Assembly: GCA_027886865.1 (NCBI GenBank)
Contig: JAPCJR010000014.1
Coordinates: forward strand, 1-51,766
Origin: Nitrososphaerota archaeon
Lineage (GTDB): Archaea > Thermoproteota > Nitrososphaeria > Nitrososphaerales > UBA183
Direction: 5' to 3'
DNA length: 51,766 nt
Positions 8,117 through 16,663 of the stretch are shown here, piece by piece; position 1 is the first letter of the stretch; each line of letters opens with the position of its first letter. The position numbers were made by a program, and so were the translations under genes. The notes beneath the pieces are model-generated. The model made no database searches. It saw nothing but the letters and a program-made list of their open reading frames with translations, and was not told the DNA's origin.

Positions 8117-8307
8117 TCAGGTACGTTCGCCCGCGAGTTTCGGGTCGATTCGCTTGAGCCACGGAACCTTGTCGAATTCCATGTCCGCTGAGACTATCTC
8201 GTCCAGGCCGTTCCTCTTCATCACGGCTGCGTGGACGCAATCGTAGGGGCTAATCCTCGACGCGGCATAGATCGCTGCAGCTTCCTGGGCGTCCGTCGGG
8301 TTCAGCC
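8117..8307 (-). pseudogene. 3' remnant of a second VapC-type PIN gene
   Basis: Reading the minus strand from about 8307 to the TGA at 8117-8119 gives LNPTDAQEAAAIYAASR, ISPYDCVHAAVMKRNGLDEI and VSADMEFDKVPWLKRIDP. This is the C-terminal half of a PIN toxin with its third and fourth acidic positions (YD and SAD). The N-terminal half with the first Asp and Glu is absent, because the coding sequence runs directly into the alpha/beta hydrolase gene on the same strand. No antitoxin gene accompanies it. It is probably the stump left by a deletion or insertion that brought the hydrolase operon here. Confidence 0.65.
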
Positions 8308-9078
8308 CGAGCTTGCGAAGTCGCGGATGAGTCTGAGAACCTCTTCGGGCTTCTCGATCTGCGGAAAATGTCCTGCTTCCGTGATGACCTCCATGCGCGA
8401 CCCGGGGATGCTCTCGGCAAAGCGACGGCCGTAATCGACGTCCACGACCTTGTCGCTAGCGCCCCAGAGCAGGAGCACCGGCACGTCGACCGCGGAGAGG
8501 CGAGCCCTCAGCGTGGGGTCGTGCATGTACGGTTGGCTGGCGTAGGCTATCAGAGCCTTCGAGTTGGCAGCCATCATGACCAGCCCTTCAGGACCCAGAT
8601 TGGCAAAGGGAGACTTCTTTGGGTCATAGAAGGACAGGGCCGCCCTCTTCTCCGGAGGAACATCTGCGGGGTTTACGATCTTCTTGTCTTCTGACCCTGT
8701 ATCGATGCCGACAGCGTTGAGGAGAATTACAGACGAAATCCGCGGGGAGCGCCTCAGCGCTATCTCCGACGCAATCCATCCGCCTATCGAGTTGCCAACG
8801 ACGACCACGTCTCGCACGTCCATGCGCTCAAGCAGAGCGAGATAAGCCAAGGCGACATCGTCGATGCGGCGGAACCAGTCCGGTCTGGAAGAGCCTGCGA
8901 AGCCAGGGAGGGTCGGTGCTATCGCCCTTTCTTCCTTCGATATCGCGCCGGCCAGGCCAGCGATTGACGCCGGGCCTGCGCCTCCGTGGAGGAGCAAGAA
9001 CGCGCGGCCCTTTCCCCGGTCATCGACCGAGAGTTCCAGACTTTCCGAGAACAGTTTGACCGTCTTCATGGTGCTCAT
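8302..9078 (-). CDS. Alpha/beta-fold hydrolase
   Basis: A 258-residue alpha/beta hydrolase with a complete catalytic triad: nucleophile Ser in VVVGNSIGGW, acid Asp in LLWGASDKVVDVD and His in TEAGHFPQIEKP. The oxyanion-hole LLHGGAGPAS motif lies near residue 30. Family members cleave esters, C-C bonds or lactones; the substrate is not evident. It follows the ArsR-type gene with an 11-bp gap, so the regulator probably controls its expression. Its 3' end abuts the PIN remnant, and the last residues overlap the remnant's open frame. Confidence 0.8.
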   Translation of the reverse strand: MSTMKTVKLFSESLELSVDDRGKGRAFLLLHGGAGPASIAGLAGAISKEERAIAPTLPGFAGSSRPDWFRRIDDVALAYLALLERMDVRDVVVVGNSIGGWIASEIALRRSPRISSVILLNAVGIDTGSEDKKIVNPADVPPEKRAALSFYDPKKSPFANLGPEGLVMMAANSKALIAYASQPYMHDPTLRARLSAVDVPVLLLWGASDKVVDVDYGRRFAESIPGSRMEVITEAGHFPQIEKPEEVLRLIRDFASSG

Positions 9079-9089
9079 CTCAATCTACC

Positions 9090-9395
9090 TCAGAGAGGCT
9101 CCCGCGCGCTCAGTACCGCCTTGAGCAGGCCGGGAAACCTCGCATTCAGGTCCTTCTCCCTCAGGGTGGAGATGCGACGCGTCCCCTCTAACCTCGTCCG
9201 GGTTATCCCGGCTTCCCTTAAGACCCTAAAATGATGCGACATCGTGGACTTTGTGAGCTGGCCCATCTCACCGCAAGTCCTCTCTTTGCCGTTCTGAAGA
9301 GACCTCACTATCTGCAGCCGGGCAGGGTCGCAGAGCGCGTTCAAGACACCCGTAAGCGTGATTGCCTCCGTCTCGGGATGCTGAAGAGGCCTCAT
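9090..9395 (-). CDS. ArsR-family winged-helix regulator
   Basis: A 101-residue winged-helix protein. The core reads LCDPARLQIVRSLQNG, then GEMGQLTKSTMSHHFRVLRE as recognition region, then the wing (ARLEGTRR-like TRLEGTRRISTL). The metal-binding ELCVCDL motif of metal sensors is replaced by RTCGEMGQ with a single Cys, so it is probably not a classical metal sensor. The ATG at 9395 is preferred over upstream starts because a TATA box lies 24-31 bp before it. It is the first gene of an operon with the alpha/beta hydrolase, and an inverted repeat over its promoter suggests autoregulation. Confidence 0.8.
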   Translation of the reverse strand: MRPLQHPETEAITLTGVLNALCDPARLQIVRSLQNGKERTCGEMGQLTKSTMSHHFRVLREAGITRTRLEGTRRISTLREKDLNARFPGLLKAVLSAREPL

Positions 9396-9417
9396 GGTCT
9401 TTGTGACCGGAAGGTCG

Positions 9418-9456
9418 TTATTTAAATGTTCGATAGTTCGATTATAATGGAACATT
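9418..9456 (-). promoter_or_regulatory. Promoter and palindromic operator of the ArsR operon
   Basis: On the minus strand a TATA-like TTTAAATA occupies about 9419-9426, 24-31 bp before the ATG at 9395. It overlaps an inverted repeat with arms AATGTTC (9425-9431) and GAACATT (9450-9456) separated by 18 bp; two TTCGAT/AGTTCGAT half-repeats lie inside. A dyad over the TATA box is where an ArsR dimer would block TBP. Binding has not been shown. Confidence 0.55.
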
Positions 9457-9491
9457 CAATTATCCCTAAGCATCCACGTTTCCCGTTCATC

Positions 9492-9726
9492 ATGACCAGG
9501 TCTCGGCCATCAGGCAGCTCGCAGAGGGAGAGGCTGGAACTGATGGCGGAGCAATCTGTATCCTATGTCATCACTGACTACAGGTCCAAGACACAAGCGA
9601 TAGAGAGTGAAACCGGTCGAGCTTCTGGAATTAGGTACCAGATACGACGAAGAAAGGCACGTCGAGCTTCTGCTGGATGGCATTACCTCCACCTTCAACC
9701 GTTCGGCATCGATAAACTTGCCTTGA
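9492..9726 (+). pseudogene. Small frameshifted gene of unknown family
   Basis: From the ATG at 9492 the frame reads SGSSQRERLELMAEQSVSYV and then ITDYRSKTQAIE. Near 9600 it loses its protein-like character, while the neighbouring frame continues as RVKPVELLELGTRYDEERHV and ELLLDGITSTFNRSASINLP up to a TGA at 9724. Joining the two halves gives a plausible charged protein of about 78 residues. I do not recognise the family. It could be one decayed gene or a sequencing error. It shares the intergenic region with the ArsR operator. Confidence 0.35.
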
Positions 9727-9839
9727 AGGAGACTCCTACGTACCCGAGCTAGCTACAGGCCTAGCCGTCTCGGGCTTGACCGCCAATTGCACATTCATCA
9801 TCATCGTTCTTAACCAACCTCACCTTTTGTCCCAAAGCC

Positions 9840-10142
9840 ATGACGCCGAAGACTAGGGTCGGAGCTGCCACATGGGTTGCGGCCGTAGCCTTGTTCTTTG
9901 TTGCTCTGATGGGGTCCGCTCTGTTTGTGGGATTCTTAACTTTGGCCAGTCCTTGGATCTATCAAAACTATCCCGTATTGTACTTCCTCTTCGCAGCAGC
10001 TCTGTTCATTGGATTGATGTTACTCAGATCATATCGCAACCCTCCACCGAAACGAAATGAAGTTCAACCAACGCTCACTAAGAGACTCTCTCGTAAGTTG
10101 ATGGACCATTCCTCAAGATTTTCGAGTGTGAATCAATCATGA
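9840..10142 (+). CDS. Small two-helix membrane protein
   Basis: A 100-residue protein with two hydrophobic segments: WVAAVALFFVALMGSALFVG (about residues 12-35) and VLYFLFAAALFIGLMLL (about 46-62). A basic cytoplasmic tail (RSYRNPPPKRNE) follows, so the positive-inside rule puts the C-terminus in the cytoplasm. No family is recognised. Its stop overlaps the start of the downstream acetyltransferase by four bases (ATGA), so the two are translationally coupled. Confidence 0.6.
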   Translation: MTPKTRVGAATWVAAVALFFVALMGSALFVGFLTLASPWIYQNYPVLYFLFAAALFIGLMLLRSYRNPPPKRNEVQPTLTKRLSRKLMDHSSRFSSVNQS

Positions 10143-10684
10143 ACACCGACGTCCGAGTTTCAATCCGTCCATATGGAGAGGGAGACCTTTGGATATTGGA
10201 GAGGACGATGGGGGACCCGGCTCAAACGACATATCTCAACGGGCCTGAAACTGCGGAGAAAATCGAGAAGCGTCATAGGAAATACCTTGCACTGTCTGCT
10301 GACTCGCATGCCGGGTGCATGTTCACGGTCCTGGCAGGCTCTGACAGTGCCCCCGCAGGCAATGTCGGATATTGGGAGAGCGAGTGGAAAGGACAGAAGG
10401 GTTGGGAGGTGGGATGGCTCGTGATACCTGAGTTTCAAGGGCGTGGCGTCGCAACTGCTGCGACTAAACTCGTGATAGAGTCGCTTGCAAGGCTTCAGGG
10501 CTATAGATTCGTCTTTGCCTTTCCCTCGGTGGATAATCGCCCGTCCAATGCCGTCTGCAGAAAACTCGGGTTCGCTTTGATCGGGGATGTAATCAGCGAG
10601 TATCCGCCCGATAGCGGGCGCTCATTGCACGTCAATGTTTGGAAACTTGCCCTTCCGGTCAGCGGAATAGAAAACTCAGTCTGA
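10139..10684 (+). CDS. GNAT acetyltransferase, RimJ/RimL-like
   Basis: A 181-residue GNAT protein. The start VSIRPYGEGDLWILERTMGD, the GWLVIPEFQGRGVATAA acetyl-CoA pyrophosphate-binding loop and PSNAVCRKLGFALIGD are the usual order for acetyltransferases acting on protein N-termini, antibiotics or small amines. The substrate is unknown. The gene overlaps the upstream membrane-protein gene by ATGA. About 170 bp follow without a gene before the next coding region on the other strand. Confidence 0.8.
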   Translation: MNTDVRVSIRPYGEGDLWILERTMGDPAQTTYLNGPETAEKIEKRHRKYLALSADSHAGCMFTVLAGSDSAPAGNVGYWESEWKGQKGWEVGWLVIPEFQGRGVATAATKLVIESLARLQGYRFVFAFPSVDNRPSNAVCRKLGFALIGDVISEYPPDSGRSLHVNVWKLALPVSGIENSV

Positions 10685-10851
10685 GATTAAGCTGGAGACC
10701 GTTGAAGAAAATCCTGAAGGAAACCTGACCCTGTCTACCAATTCAATACGGATACCTACTCCTTTCGTCGGTTTCGCATCCATTGGGCAGCCCTGACTCC
10801 AGACAGCTCTCCGCGAGGACAGATCGAACGGGGGTACCGTGGGCGAGAGCC

Positions 10852-11676
10852 CTACCCCACGTCCATTGTGACGCCGTCGCGCGTGTACCCGGGGGCAACC
10901 GCGGTCATCTTGACGCGCCCGGCCTTGCTTCCTATCCTCGCTCTTGTGGTCCCCCAGCTCGAGCCCGCCGGTATCCAGATTTCACTCGGGGGCACCATCT
11001 CCATGTCAGAGGTCATGACGCTGACCAGGAGGCCCGAGGACCCGGCGGGACAGCTTATTGACGCGCCCAACTCCACCTCGCTCCCGCTCCTCAGCGCCGC
11101 TCCCTCGACGACCAGGGAGAGCACCGGGTATCTCCTTACCTCAAGGGTCAGGTCGGAGAACCTTCCCTTCGGGTCTCCGGGGAGCCATGCGCGTCTGGTG
11201 TACTTCTTGCTGTCTCTGGCGAAGACTCGAAGGGTGCCCTGCGCTGGCAACCCTTCGCCGACGACATCCCCATCCGAGACCACGGAGACCGTCGAGCTGC
11301 TTGGAGCAATCCAGGAAAGCGTCACCTGCTGGCAAGACGAGGTAACGCAGAGCGGATAATCACCGTCCGCCTCGAACGCGACCCCTGAATCGTCCTCCAC
11401 TTCGGCGACGCCGAAACCTACTACGTCCTTTCCTAAAAAACCCACGACGGGTGGCGACAACAGGTCTGCGGCAGTCAGCTCTATGGTCTCGACCACAGAC
11501 CCACCAGCACCAAAGAGTTCGATAGCGGTCTTCTCCTCCGCTGCGGCGTCCCATCTCAGAAGAAATCTTCCTGCGCTGTCCGTGGTCGAAGAATCCAACA
11601 CGCGCCCGTTTGCCCGCGCCTGCACGACGTGACCCCTGAGCTCCTTCCTCGATGCGATGACCTTCAGCCTTCCCAT
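10852..11676 (-). CDS. Beta-rich protein with Ig/carboxypeptidase-regulatory-like repeats
   Basis: A protein of about 274 residues with no strong family match. The first 70 residues (LRGHVVQARANGRVLDSSTT, DSAGRFLLRWDA) look like a carboxypeptidase-regulatory or bacterial Ig-like domain. The middle has a Cys pair (CVTSSC) and the end (IWIPAGSSWGTTRARIGSKA) resembles another beta-sandwich. There is no signal peptide in the assigned frame, which is odd for an Ig-like protein. The ATG at 11676 is chosen; an earlier start at 11712 would add 12 residues. Function unknown. Confidence 0.5.
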   Translation of the reverse strand: MGRLKVIASRKELRGHVVQARANGRVLDSSTTDSAGRFLLRWDAAAEEKTAIELFGAGGSVVETIELTAADLLSPPVVGFLGKDVVGFGVAEVEDDSGVAFEADGDYPLCVTSSCQQVTLSWIAPSSSTVSVVSDGDVVGEGLPAQGTLRVFARDSKKYTRRAWLPGDPKGRFSDLTLEVRRYPVLSLVVEGAALRSGSEVELGASISCPAGSSGLLVSVMTSDMEMVPPSEIWIPAGSSWGTTRARIGSKAGRVKMTAVAPGYTRDGVTMDVG

Positions 11677-11918
11677 GACGTGTCTAGTGGTGCCCGCTGC
11701 TACCGGTTCCAACGACGAGACTCGATTCCGCGGGAAGAATAGTGTTTCCTATTGAAGAGAATCACTCGAACCGAGCAACTCGATTCCGACTAGCTAGGTG
11801 GGCTTTGGAATCGAAAGCCATTATTCGTATCTTACTTTACATATTATACGGATTAGTAATATCGGAATGCTTCTTTCAGCACCCCTTATCTACAGAAGCG
11901 GGGCCGAGCACAAAACTC

Positions 11919-13508
11919 ATGACCTCAACGCAAGGCACGTTCGTCCGGCAATCGACCGGGCTGGTCAGGAGTCTCGGCTTCTTTGACCAGTTCATCGTAT
12001 CACAGTCTATCATCATATTCCTGAACAGCTTCGTCCTCACCTCGCTGTATGCCCCGATTTTCTTCCCCGGAGCCGACCTCGTCGTAGTATTCGCCTTGGG
12101 TTCCGTTCCCGCCTTCGCAATGGCGGCAGTGTACTCGATCATGAGCGGTGCGATTCCTCGCAGCGGCGGTGATTACGTCTGGTCCACCCGCATCCTCGGC
12201 CCTCTATACGGGACGGTCCAGTTCGTCTTCGTGCTCGTCACAGCTGTCATAGGCGGCCTGGCCTACCCGACCTACTACGCGGTGAGCATAGCGCTGTCCC
12301 AGTTGGCGTTCGCGCTCGGGGTTACCACCAATAACGGGCCTCTGATCAACGCGGCTTCAAGCGTCACGGACCCGAACACCGCATTCGCGATATCAATCGT
12401 CATCATAGCGATCGGGACCATCGTGGTCTTGCTGGGCCTCAAGGTGTTTTCGTCTTTCCAGAAGATAGCCACCGTATTCTTCTTGGCGGTCGCCGGAGTA
12501 TTCGTGATACTACTCGTCACGATAAACCCATCGACCATACCCGCTCTGTTCAACAACGCCATGGCGACTGCAGGGTCGAACACGACCTACTCCAGCATAA
12601 TCTCGCAGGCAGGAGCATCGTCCAACTTCAACTGGAACAATACTCTCCTTGCCTCTATCCCATGGGGTTTCCTCGCTTTCACGGGGTTCAACTACGGCTC
12701 GTATCTGTCCGGCGAGACACGGAACACAAAGTCCTCGGTCACCAAGGCGCTCTTCCTATCGGTCATTCTGGCGACCCTACTAATGGTCCTGATGAGCGCC
12801 CTATCCTACAATGACTTTGGAGTGAAATTCCTCAACTCAGTGAGCTATGTCGAGGCCAACAACGGCTCGGCCCTGCCTACCCTGCTTACGACAAGCCTCC
12901 TCGTCTCCTTGGAGAGCCCGGCCATCGCCGCCTTCATAGGCATCGGCCTGTTGGTGGGATTCATCGTTGTCAGCATATCCTACCTGATGACTATCTCTAG
13001 AATGATCTTCGCTGCCTCTTTCGACAGACTTCTACCATCGAAGTTCGCCGAGGTGAATGAGAGGTTCCACTCCCCGGTCTACGCCGTATCGCTGCTGGCC
13101 GCCCTCTGGGTGGTCATCACTGCCATCATCTGGTACGGCGGATTCATCTCGACGCTCCTGAATACGTCGCTGATCGCGCCGATAGGCTACTCGCTGCCCT
13201 TGGTCGCGACGTTCGCCTTCTGCTGGCGCAAGAGGGAACTCTTCAACAAGAGCATATCGGCCGTAGGCAGACCGAGCACACTGATAATATCGTCGCTGGT
13301 GGGAATAGCGGCTTTTGTCTTTTACATCTTTGCGGAGACGTTCCCAATCATCAGCGGGACCTTCCTGGGCGCCAGCCTCTCACTGGCCTACGAGCTGGTG
13401 GGCGCGTTCCTCGTGATAGGCATCCTGATCTATGCTATAGCAAGGACGCGTCTGCGAAGATCTGGCGTCGATTTCAGACAGGTATACAATGACATACCTC
13501 CGGAGTAG
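11919..13508 (+). CDS. APC-superfamily amino-acid permease
   Basis: A 529-residue integral membrane protein with about 12 hydrophobic helices. The first helix (SQSIIIFLNSFVLTSL) and the conserved GAIPRSGGDYVWSTRILG motif between helices 2 and 3 are typical of the amino acid-polyamine-organocation superfamily. NYGSYLSGETRNTKSSVTKA in the middle is the cytoplasmic loop after helix 6. It should move an amino acid or related amine with H+ or by exchange. The ATG at 11919 (MTSTQGTF) fits the family start; an in-frame ATG at 11742 would add an unlikely N-terminal helix. The 180 bp before it are AT-rich and hold the promoter. Confidence 0.85.
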   Translation: MTSTQGTFVRQSTGLVRSLGFFDQFIVSQSIIIFLNSFVLTSLYAPIFFPGADLVVVFALGSVPAFAMAAVYSIMSGAIPRSGGDYVWSTRILGPLYGTVQFVFVLVTAVIGGLAYPTYYAVSIALSQLAFALGVTTNNGPLINAASSVTDPNTAFAISIVIIAIGTIVVLLGLKVFSSFQKIATVFFLAVAGVFVILLVTINPSTIPALFNNAMATAGSNTTYSSIISQAGASSNFNWNNTLLASIPWGFLAFTGFNYGSYLSGETRNTKSSVTKALFLSVILATLLMVLMSALSYNDFGVKFLNSVSYVEANNGSALPTLLTTSLLVSLESPAIAAFIGIGLLVGFIVVSISYLMTISRMIFAASFDRLLPSKFAEVNERFHSPVYAVSLLAALWVVITAIIWYGGFISTLLNTSLIAPIGYSLPLVATFAFCWRKRELFNKSISAVGRPSTLIISSLVGIAAFVFYIFAETFPIISGTFLGASLSLAYELVGAFLVIGILIYAIARTRLRRSGVDFRQVYNDIPPE

Positions 13509-13660
13509 ACGTCGCCATGTCCGGAAAGCATCCTATGTAACTCCATGACCCATGGCTCCGGCTGTCTCCAACCTGACCACTAACTGCGCCTTCACCATCA
13601 ACAACACAGGAGCCTGGACTGCGTGAGAGCTTGCGCGATTTTCATCGGTCTTGCTTCGCA

Positions 13661-13984
13661 CTACTTCTTGCCTTTGAACTGCGCCTTCAGATACTCCAAG
13701 TCGTCCTCGATTCTCCTGTGGTTCTCCTTATGATTCTTGTTCATCACGGCAAGAGCGTTGACCTTCTCGACCGTCTCGGCATACCCGTAATGGTGGACGG
13801 CCTTGTTCAGAGCAGTTCTCCTTCTGTCCTGTCCCTCTTCGACTCGGTAGCCTTCTTCGATTAGCGACCCCGCGTGCTTGATCCCTGCGCTTGGATATTC
13901 ATTGTGTCGGTCTTCCTTCCTCTTCGCTCTTTCGCCCTGTCTCTTTTCTGCCTGAGTCTCCTTCTTCTTTTCGGCCTTGCTCAT
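13661..13984 (-). CDS. Charged protein resembling DUF5771
   Basis: A 107-residue, very charged protein. The N-terminus (MSKAEKKKETQAEKRQGE) is a lysine-rich tail. The core (AGSLIEEGYRV, then RRRTALNKAVHHYGYAETVE and KVNALAVMNKNHKENHRRIE) reproduces the R..AL..AV...G...V...LNAL..LNKN pattern that I remember from the DUF5771 family, best known from giant viruses and also present in archaea. Its role is unknown; the basic tail would suit nucleic-acid binding. A TATA-like TAAATA lies 27-33 bp before the ATG at 13984. A GTG two codons upstream is an alternative start. Confidence 0.55.
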   Translation of the reverse strand: MSKAEKKKETQAEKRQGERAKRKEDRHNEYPSAGIKHAGSLIEEGYRVEEGQDRRRTALNKAVHHYGYAETVEKVNALAVMNKNHKENHRRIEDDLEYLKAQFKGKK

Positions 13985-14220
13985 GCGCACAAGAATGAAG
14001 ATTGCAGCAATATTTAGCCCTTAAACCACACAAAATCATTATCCTTGTCGTTCGTCGTTACGACGGCTTTTGGCGCCGTTGAGCTTCGACCAGTTTACAT
14101 TCATTGGGTGGATTTGTACTATTTATCGCGAATAGGCTCAGTCCTAGATAGCGCCATAGCATCACACTTAACATTAAAGATGATATGGGATCGAAGTAGA
14201 GCCATTGGGAGGGAGATATT

Positions 14221-15180
14221 CTGCCTGATATTCTGGGTCTACACCATGTGACGGCGATAGGAGGGGAGCCACAGCAAAACATCGATTTCTATGCTGGAAT
14301 TATGGGTCTCCGGCTCGTCAAGCTGACCGTCAACTATGACGACCCGCAGACATACCACATCTACTATGGTGACGAAGACGGTCACCCTGGAACGATTCTC
14401 ACTTTCTTCCCATGGCCGGGAGCGCCAAAGGGCAGAAAGGGATCCGGACAGCTTACCGTCACCTCATTTTCCATACCTCGTGAGAGCATGAACTACTGGG
14501 TTGGGCGCCTAAAAGAACACGGAATCAAGTTCACCGGACCCACGGTCCGCTTCGAGGAGCAGGTGATCTCCCTATCCGACCCCGACGGCCTCAACCTAGA
14601 GCTGGTAGCGCACCCTGAGGCAGATGAACGGAGCGGTTGGGGCGGCGGACAGGTGCCGAAGGAACACGCCATCCGGGGTTTCTTCGGCGTTACTCTATCC
14701 GAAGAGGGCTATGAGAAAACCGCCTCTCTCCTGGTCAAGACGATGGGTTTCGCCCTTGTCAAGGAAGAGGGGAATCGGTTCAGGTATGAGGTGGGGAATG
14801 GCGGGCCTGGGGCCTTGGTCGATGTCCTCTGCCAGCCTGACGCCCCGCCGGGCCTCGTGAGCGTGGGAACTGTCCACCATGTGGCTTGGCGTACCCCAAC
14901 CAACGGTCAGCAGAAAGAGTGGAGAAAGGAGCTCATTCAGGCCAATCTGAACGTCACCCCGATAATAGATCGCAAGTACTTCCATTCCATCTATTTCAGG
15001 GAGCCAGGTGGAGTCCTGTTCGAGATTGCGACCGACCCTCCAGGTTTCGCCATCGACGAACGCAAGGAAGAGCTCGGGACGAAGCTGATGCTACCTGCGG
15101 CGCTCGAACCCTTCAGGGCGGAACTGACCCAGGCCTTGCCGCCAGTGAAACTGCCTACGGCAAGAGCGTCAGGGAAGTAA
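14221..15180 (+). CDS. VOC ring-cleaving dioxygenase (MhqO/YkcA-like), non-AUG start
   Basis: A protein of about 319 residues with two VOC modules: GLHHVTAIGGEPQQNIDFYA and YYGDEDGHPGTILTFFPWPG in the first, HHVAWRTPTNGQQKEW and YFREPGGVLFEIATDPPGF in the second. This is the MhqO/YkcA-type hydroquinone-specific ring-cleaving dioxygenase family. The family starts M..ILGLHHVTAI, and the first His is a metal ligand. The only canonical in-frame start is GTG 14248, which removes that His. The frame is open back to 14200, and GGGAGGGAG at 14207-14215 is placed right for CTG 14221 or ATT 14218. I therefore assign CTG 14221. Confidence 0.75.
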   Translation: MPDILGLHHVTAIGGEPQQNIDFYAGIMGLRLVKLTVNYDDPQTYHIYYGDEDGHPGTILTFFPWPGAPKGRKGSGQLTVTSFSIPRESMNYWVGRLKEHGIKFTGPTVRFEEQVISLSDPDGLNLELVAHPEADERSGWGGGQVPKEHAIRGFFGVTLSEEGYEKTASLLVKTMGFALVKEEGNRFRYEVGNGGPGALVDVLCQPDAPPGLVSVGTVHHVAWRTPTNGQQKEWRKELIQANLNVTPIIDRKYFHSIYFREPGGVLFEIATDPPGFAIDERKEELGTKLMLPAALEPFRAELTQALPPVKLPTARASGK

Positions 15181-15359
15181 GCTATTCTTTCCTGCTGACT
15201 TTGCGTCCTGAATCACCCTTCGTCTGGTTTCAATGCGCGCACCGTAGACGGGTAGGTCCCGGCAGTCAAGTTGTGTCACCATGTCGCAGAGAATCACATA
15301 GAATCTTCAAAGTACCGAACCCGCTGACTCACCTCATCTTTAGGGTCCGAACCCTCTAT

Positions 15360-16549
15360 TCATGTCCCACATTGGATAATGTGGGAGCGCGACCCCTCCG
15401 GGTCAGTCACGAACATCTTCGTCTGTTCGACAGAGTCACGTCCTCTTTGCTTGGCCGCGACGCTTGGTTCCCGTCTGCCTAGCGCCGGAGCAACGCTGCC
15501 GGCCCGTATGACCCCTTCTGGTGGGCCCATCCCCTGTCCGAGAACCGATTCACCATCCTTCTGCAGAGCAAATATGGCTCCGAGCGCTGACCGTAGGCCT
15601 CGGACCTTGGCCGGTCCAAACTTCTCTTTCCATCCTTTCTCGATTTCGCTTGTCAGCGTGTAGTAGGTCTTCTTGGCCTTCAGTCCCGCGGGCGACAACT
15701 TCGCAACATTTCCTCGCTTGCCATTTGGGTCGCTCTCGACCACGACGAACGGCTTGAGGAACCACCCAACATCGCTCGCCTCAGGGGAGCAACCGGTCAG
15801 TCTGGGAAGATCCCCGAGTCGGACGCCGGTATTTTCGTTCAGGACACGTATTGTGTTGGCGCATAGCGCAATCGGTACGCTGGAGCTTTGATTGAACTCA
15901 ATCGTGAAAATGAGAAGCACCCGAGACAAAAGTGCGGAAAGCGGGATGTTAACCTCTTCTTTCTGGGATTTGCGCGGCGGATACAATTCGCTCCGCGGCA
16001 AGTACCCGCCAGGCAGACCCAGAGGCAACTCTAGTTCTCGGTGCTGTCCGATTTCTTGCAGGGCGTCATAGAGTTTGGCGTAACGGGCACCGAACCTCTG
16101 CTTCCATCGCTCTTCGACCTGGGGTCACACTTTTGACCAGATGCTTTCTGCGAGTCTCCCACGCGGGGCTAGACCTAGAATCCATGTCTGCTTGATGCCT
16201 CGCCCGCTTCCCCAGCCGTCACGTTTGACCTCGGAACGTGCCTGGAACTCTGCGGGGCCGTTCTTGTCCTGCTGAAAGTAGATGAACCCCACCTTTCGAG
16301 GCAACCCAGCTGAAACCTGAGCCGCTCCTCGGGGCCAAGTGAACTGGCCTGCAGGTCGCGGACGGAGATTCCGTCTTCAGGAATGAATCGAAGGAGGTTC
16401 GTCCAAACGACGAGCGAGAGGCGTGCCCCCGGAAAGCCTGCGCGTGACATGCCAAGCTCAAAATTATTGTCGAGCTCAACCGTGTATGCGACTAGGACCT
16501 GTGAAAGAAGGGCGGAGAGCGGTCGAAGCCCATCATCATCGTTCGACAT
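15360..16549 (-). pseudogene. Tandem MarR-like winged-helix gene with frameshift and stop
   Basis: The minus strand encodes two copies of one winged-helix unit. Copy 1 starts at 16549 (RPLSALLSQVLVAYTVELDN, FIPEDGISVRDLQASS). Copy 2 reads IPLSALLSRVLLIFTIEFNQ, then GVRLGDLPRLTGCSPEASD. They resemble the MarR-like regulators with a PLSALLSQVLVAFTIEFDNE start common in Actinobacteria. Near 16285 a one-base loss breaks the frame; the next frame continues FIYFQQDKNGPAEFQARSEV and then meets TGA at 16125-16127, after which VEERWKQRFGARYAKLYDAL leads to copy 2. So one original gene of about 395 codons carries two lesions. The 222-residue second half still forms an open frame and could be made as a separate protein. 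Confidence 0.65.
15365..15386. repeat. Perfect 9-bp inverted repeat
   Basis: TCCCACATT and AATGTGGGA separated by GGAT, giving a 9-bp stem with a 4-base loop. It lies across the last codons of the decayed MarR-type gene. It has no T-run, so a terminator role is not obvious; it could be an operator-like dyad. Confidence 0.5.
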
Positions 16550-16663
16550 CCTATTTTGGGATCATCGGCGCGTTGAAAAAGATATACATGTTTAGATTGC
16601 GTGGACTCGACAAGTAAACTCAATAGGGATGGCTCAAGTAGTCTTGCGTAACGGGATGAGGAG

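Noticed and set aside
9757..13626. Similar short stretches AVSGLTANCTFI (about 9760-9800) and AVSNLTTNCAFTI (about 13555-13600)
   Set aside because: They share about 70 percent of bases over 48 positions and could be remnants of one family, but each is too short and lacks context. Chance cannot be excluded.
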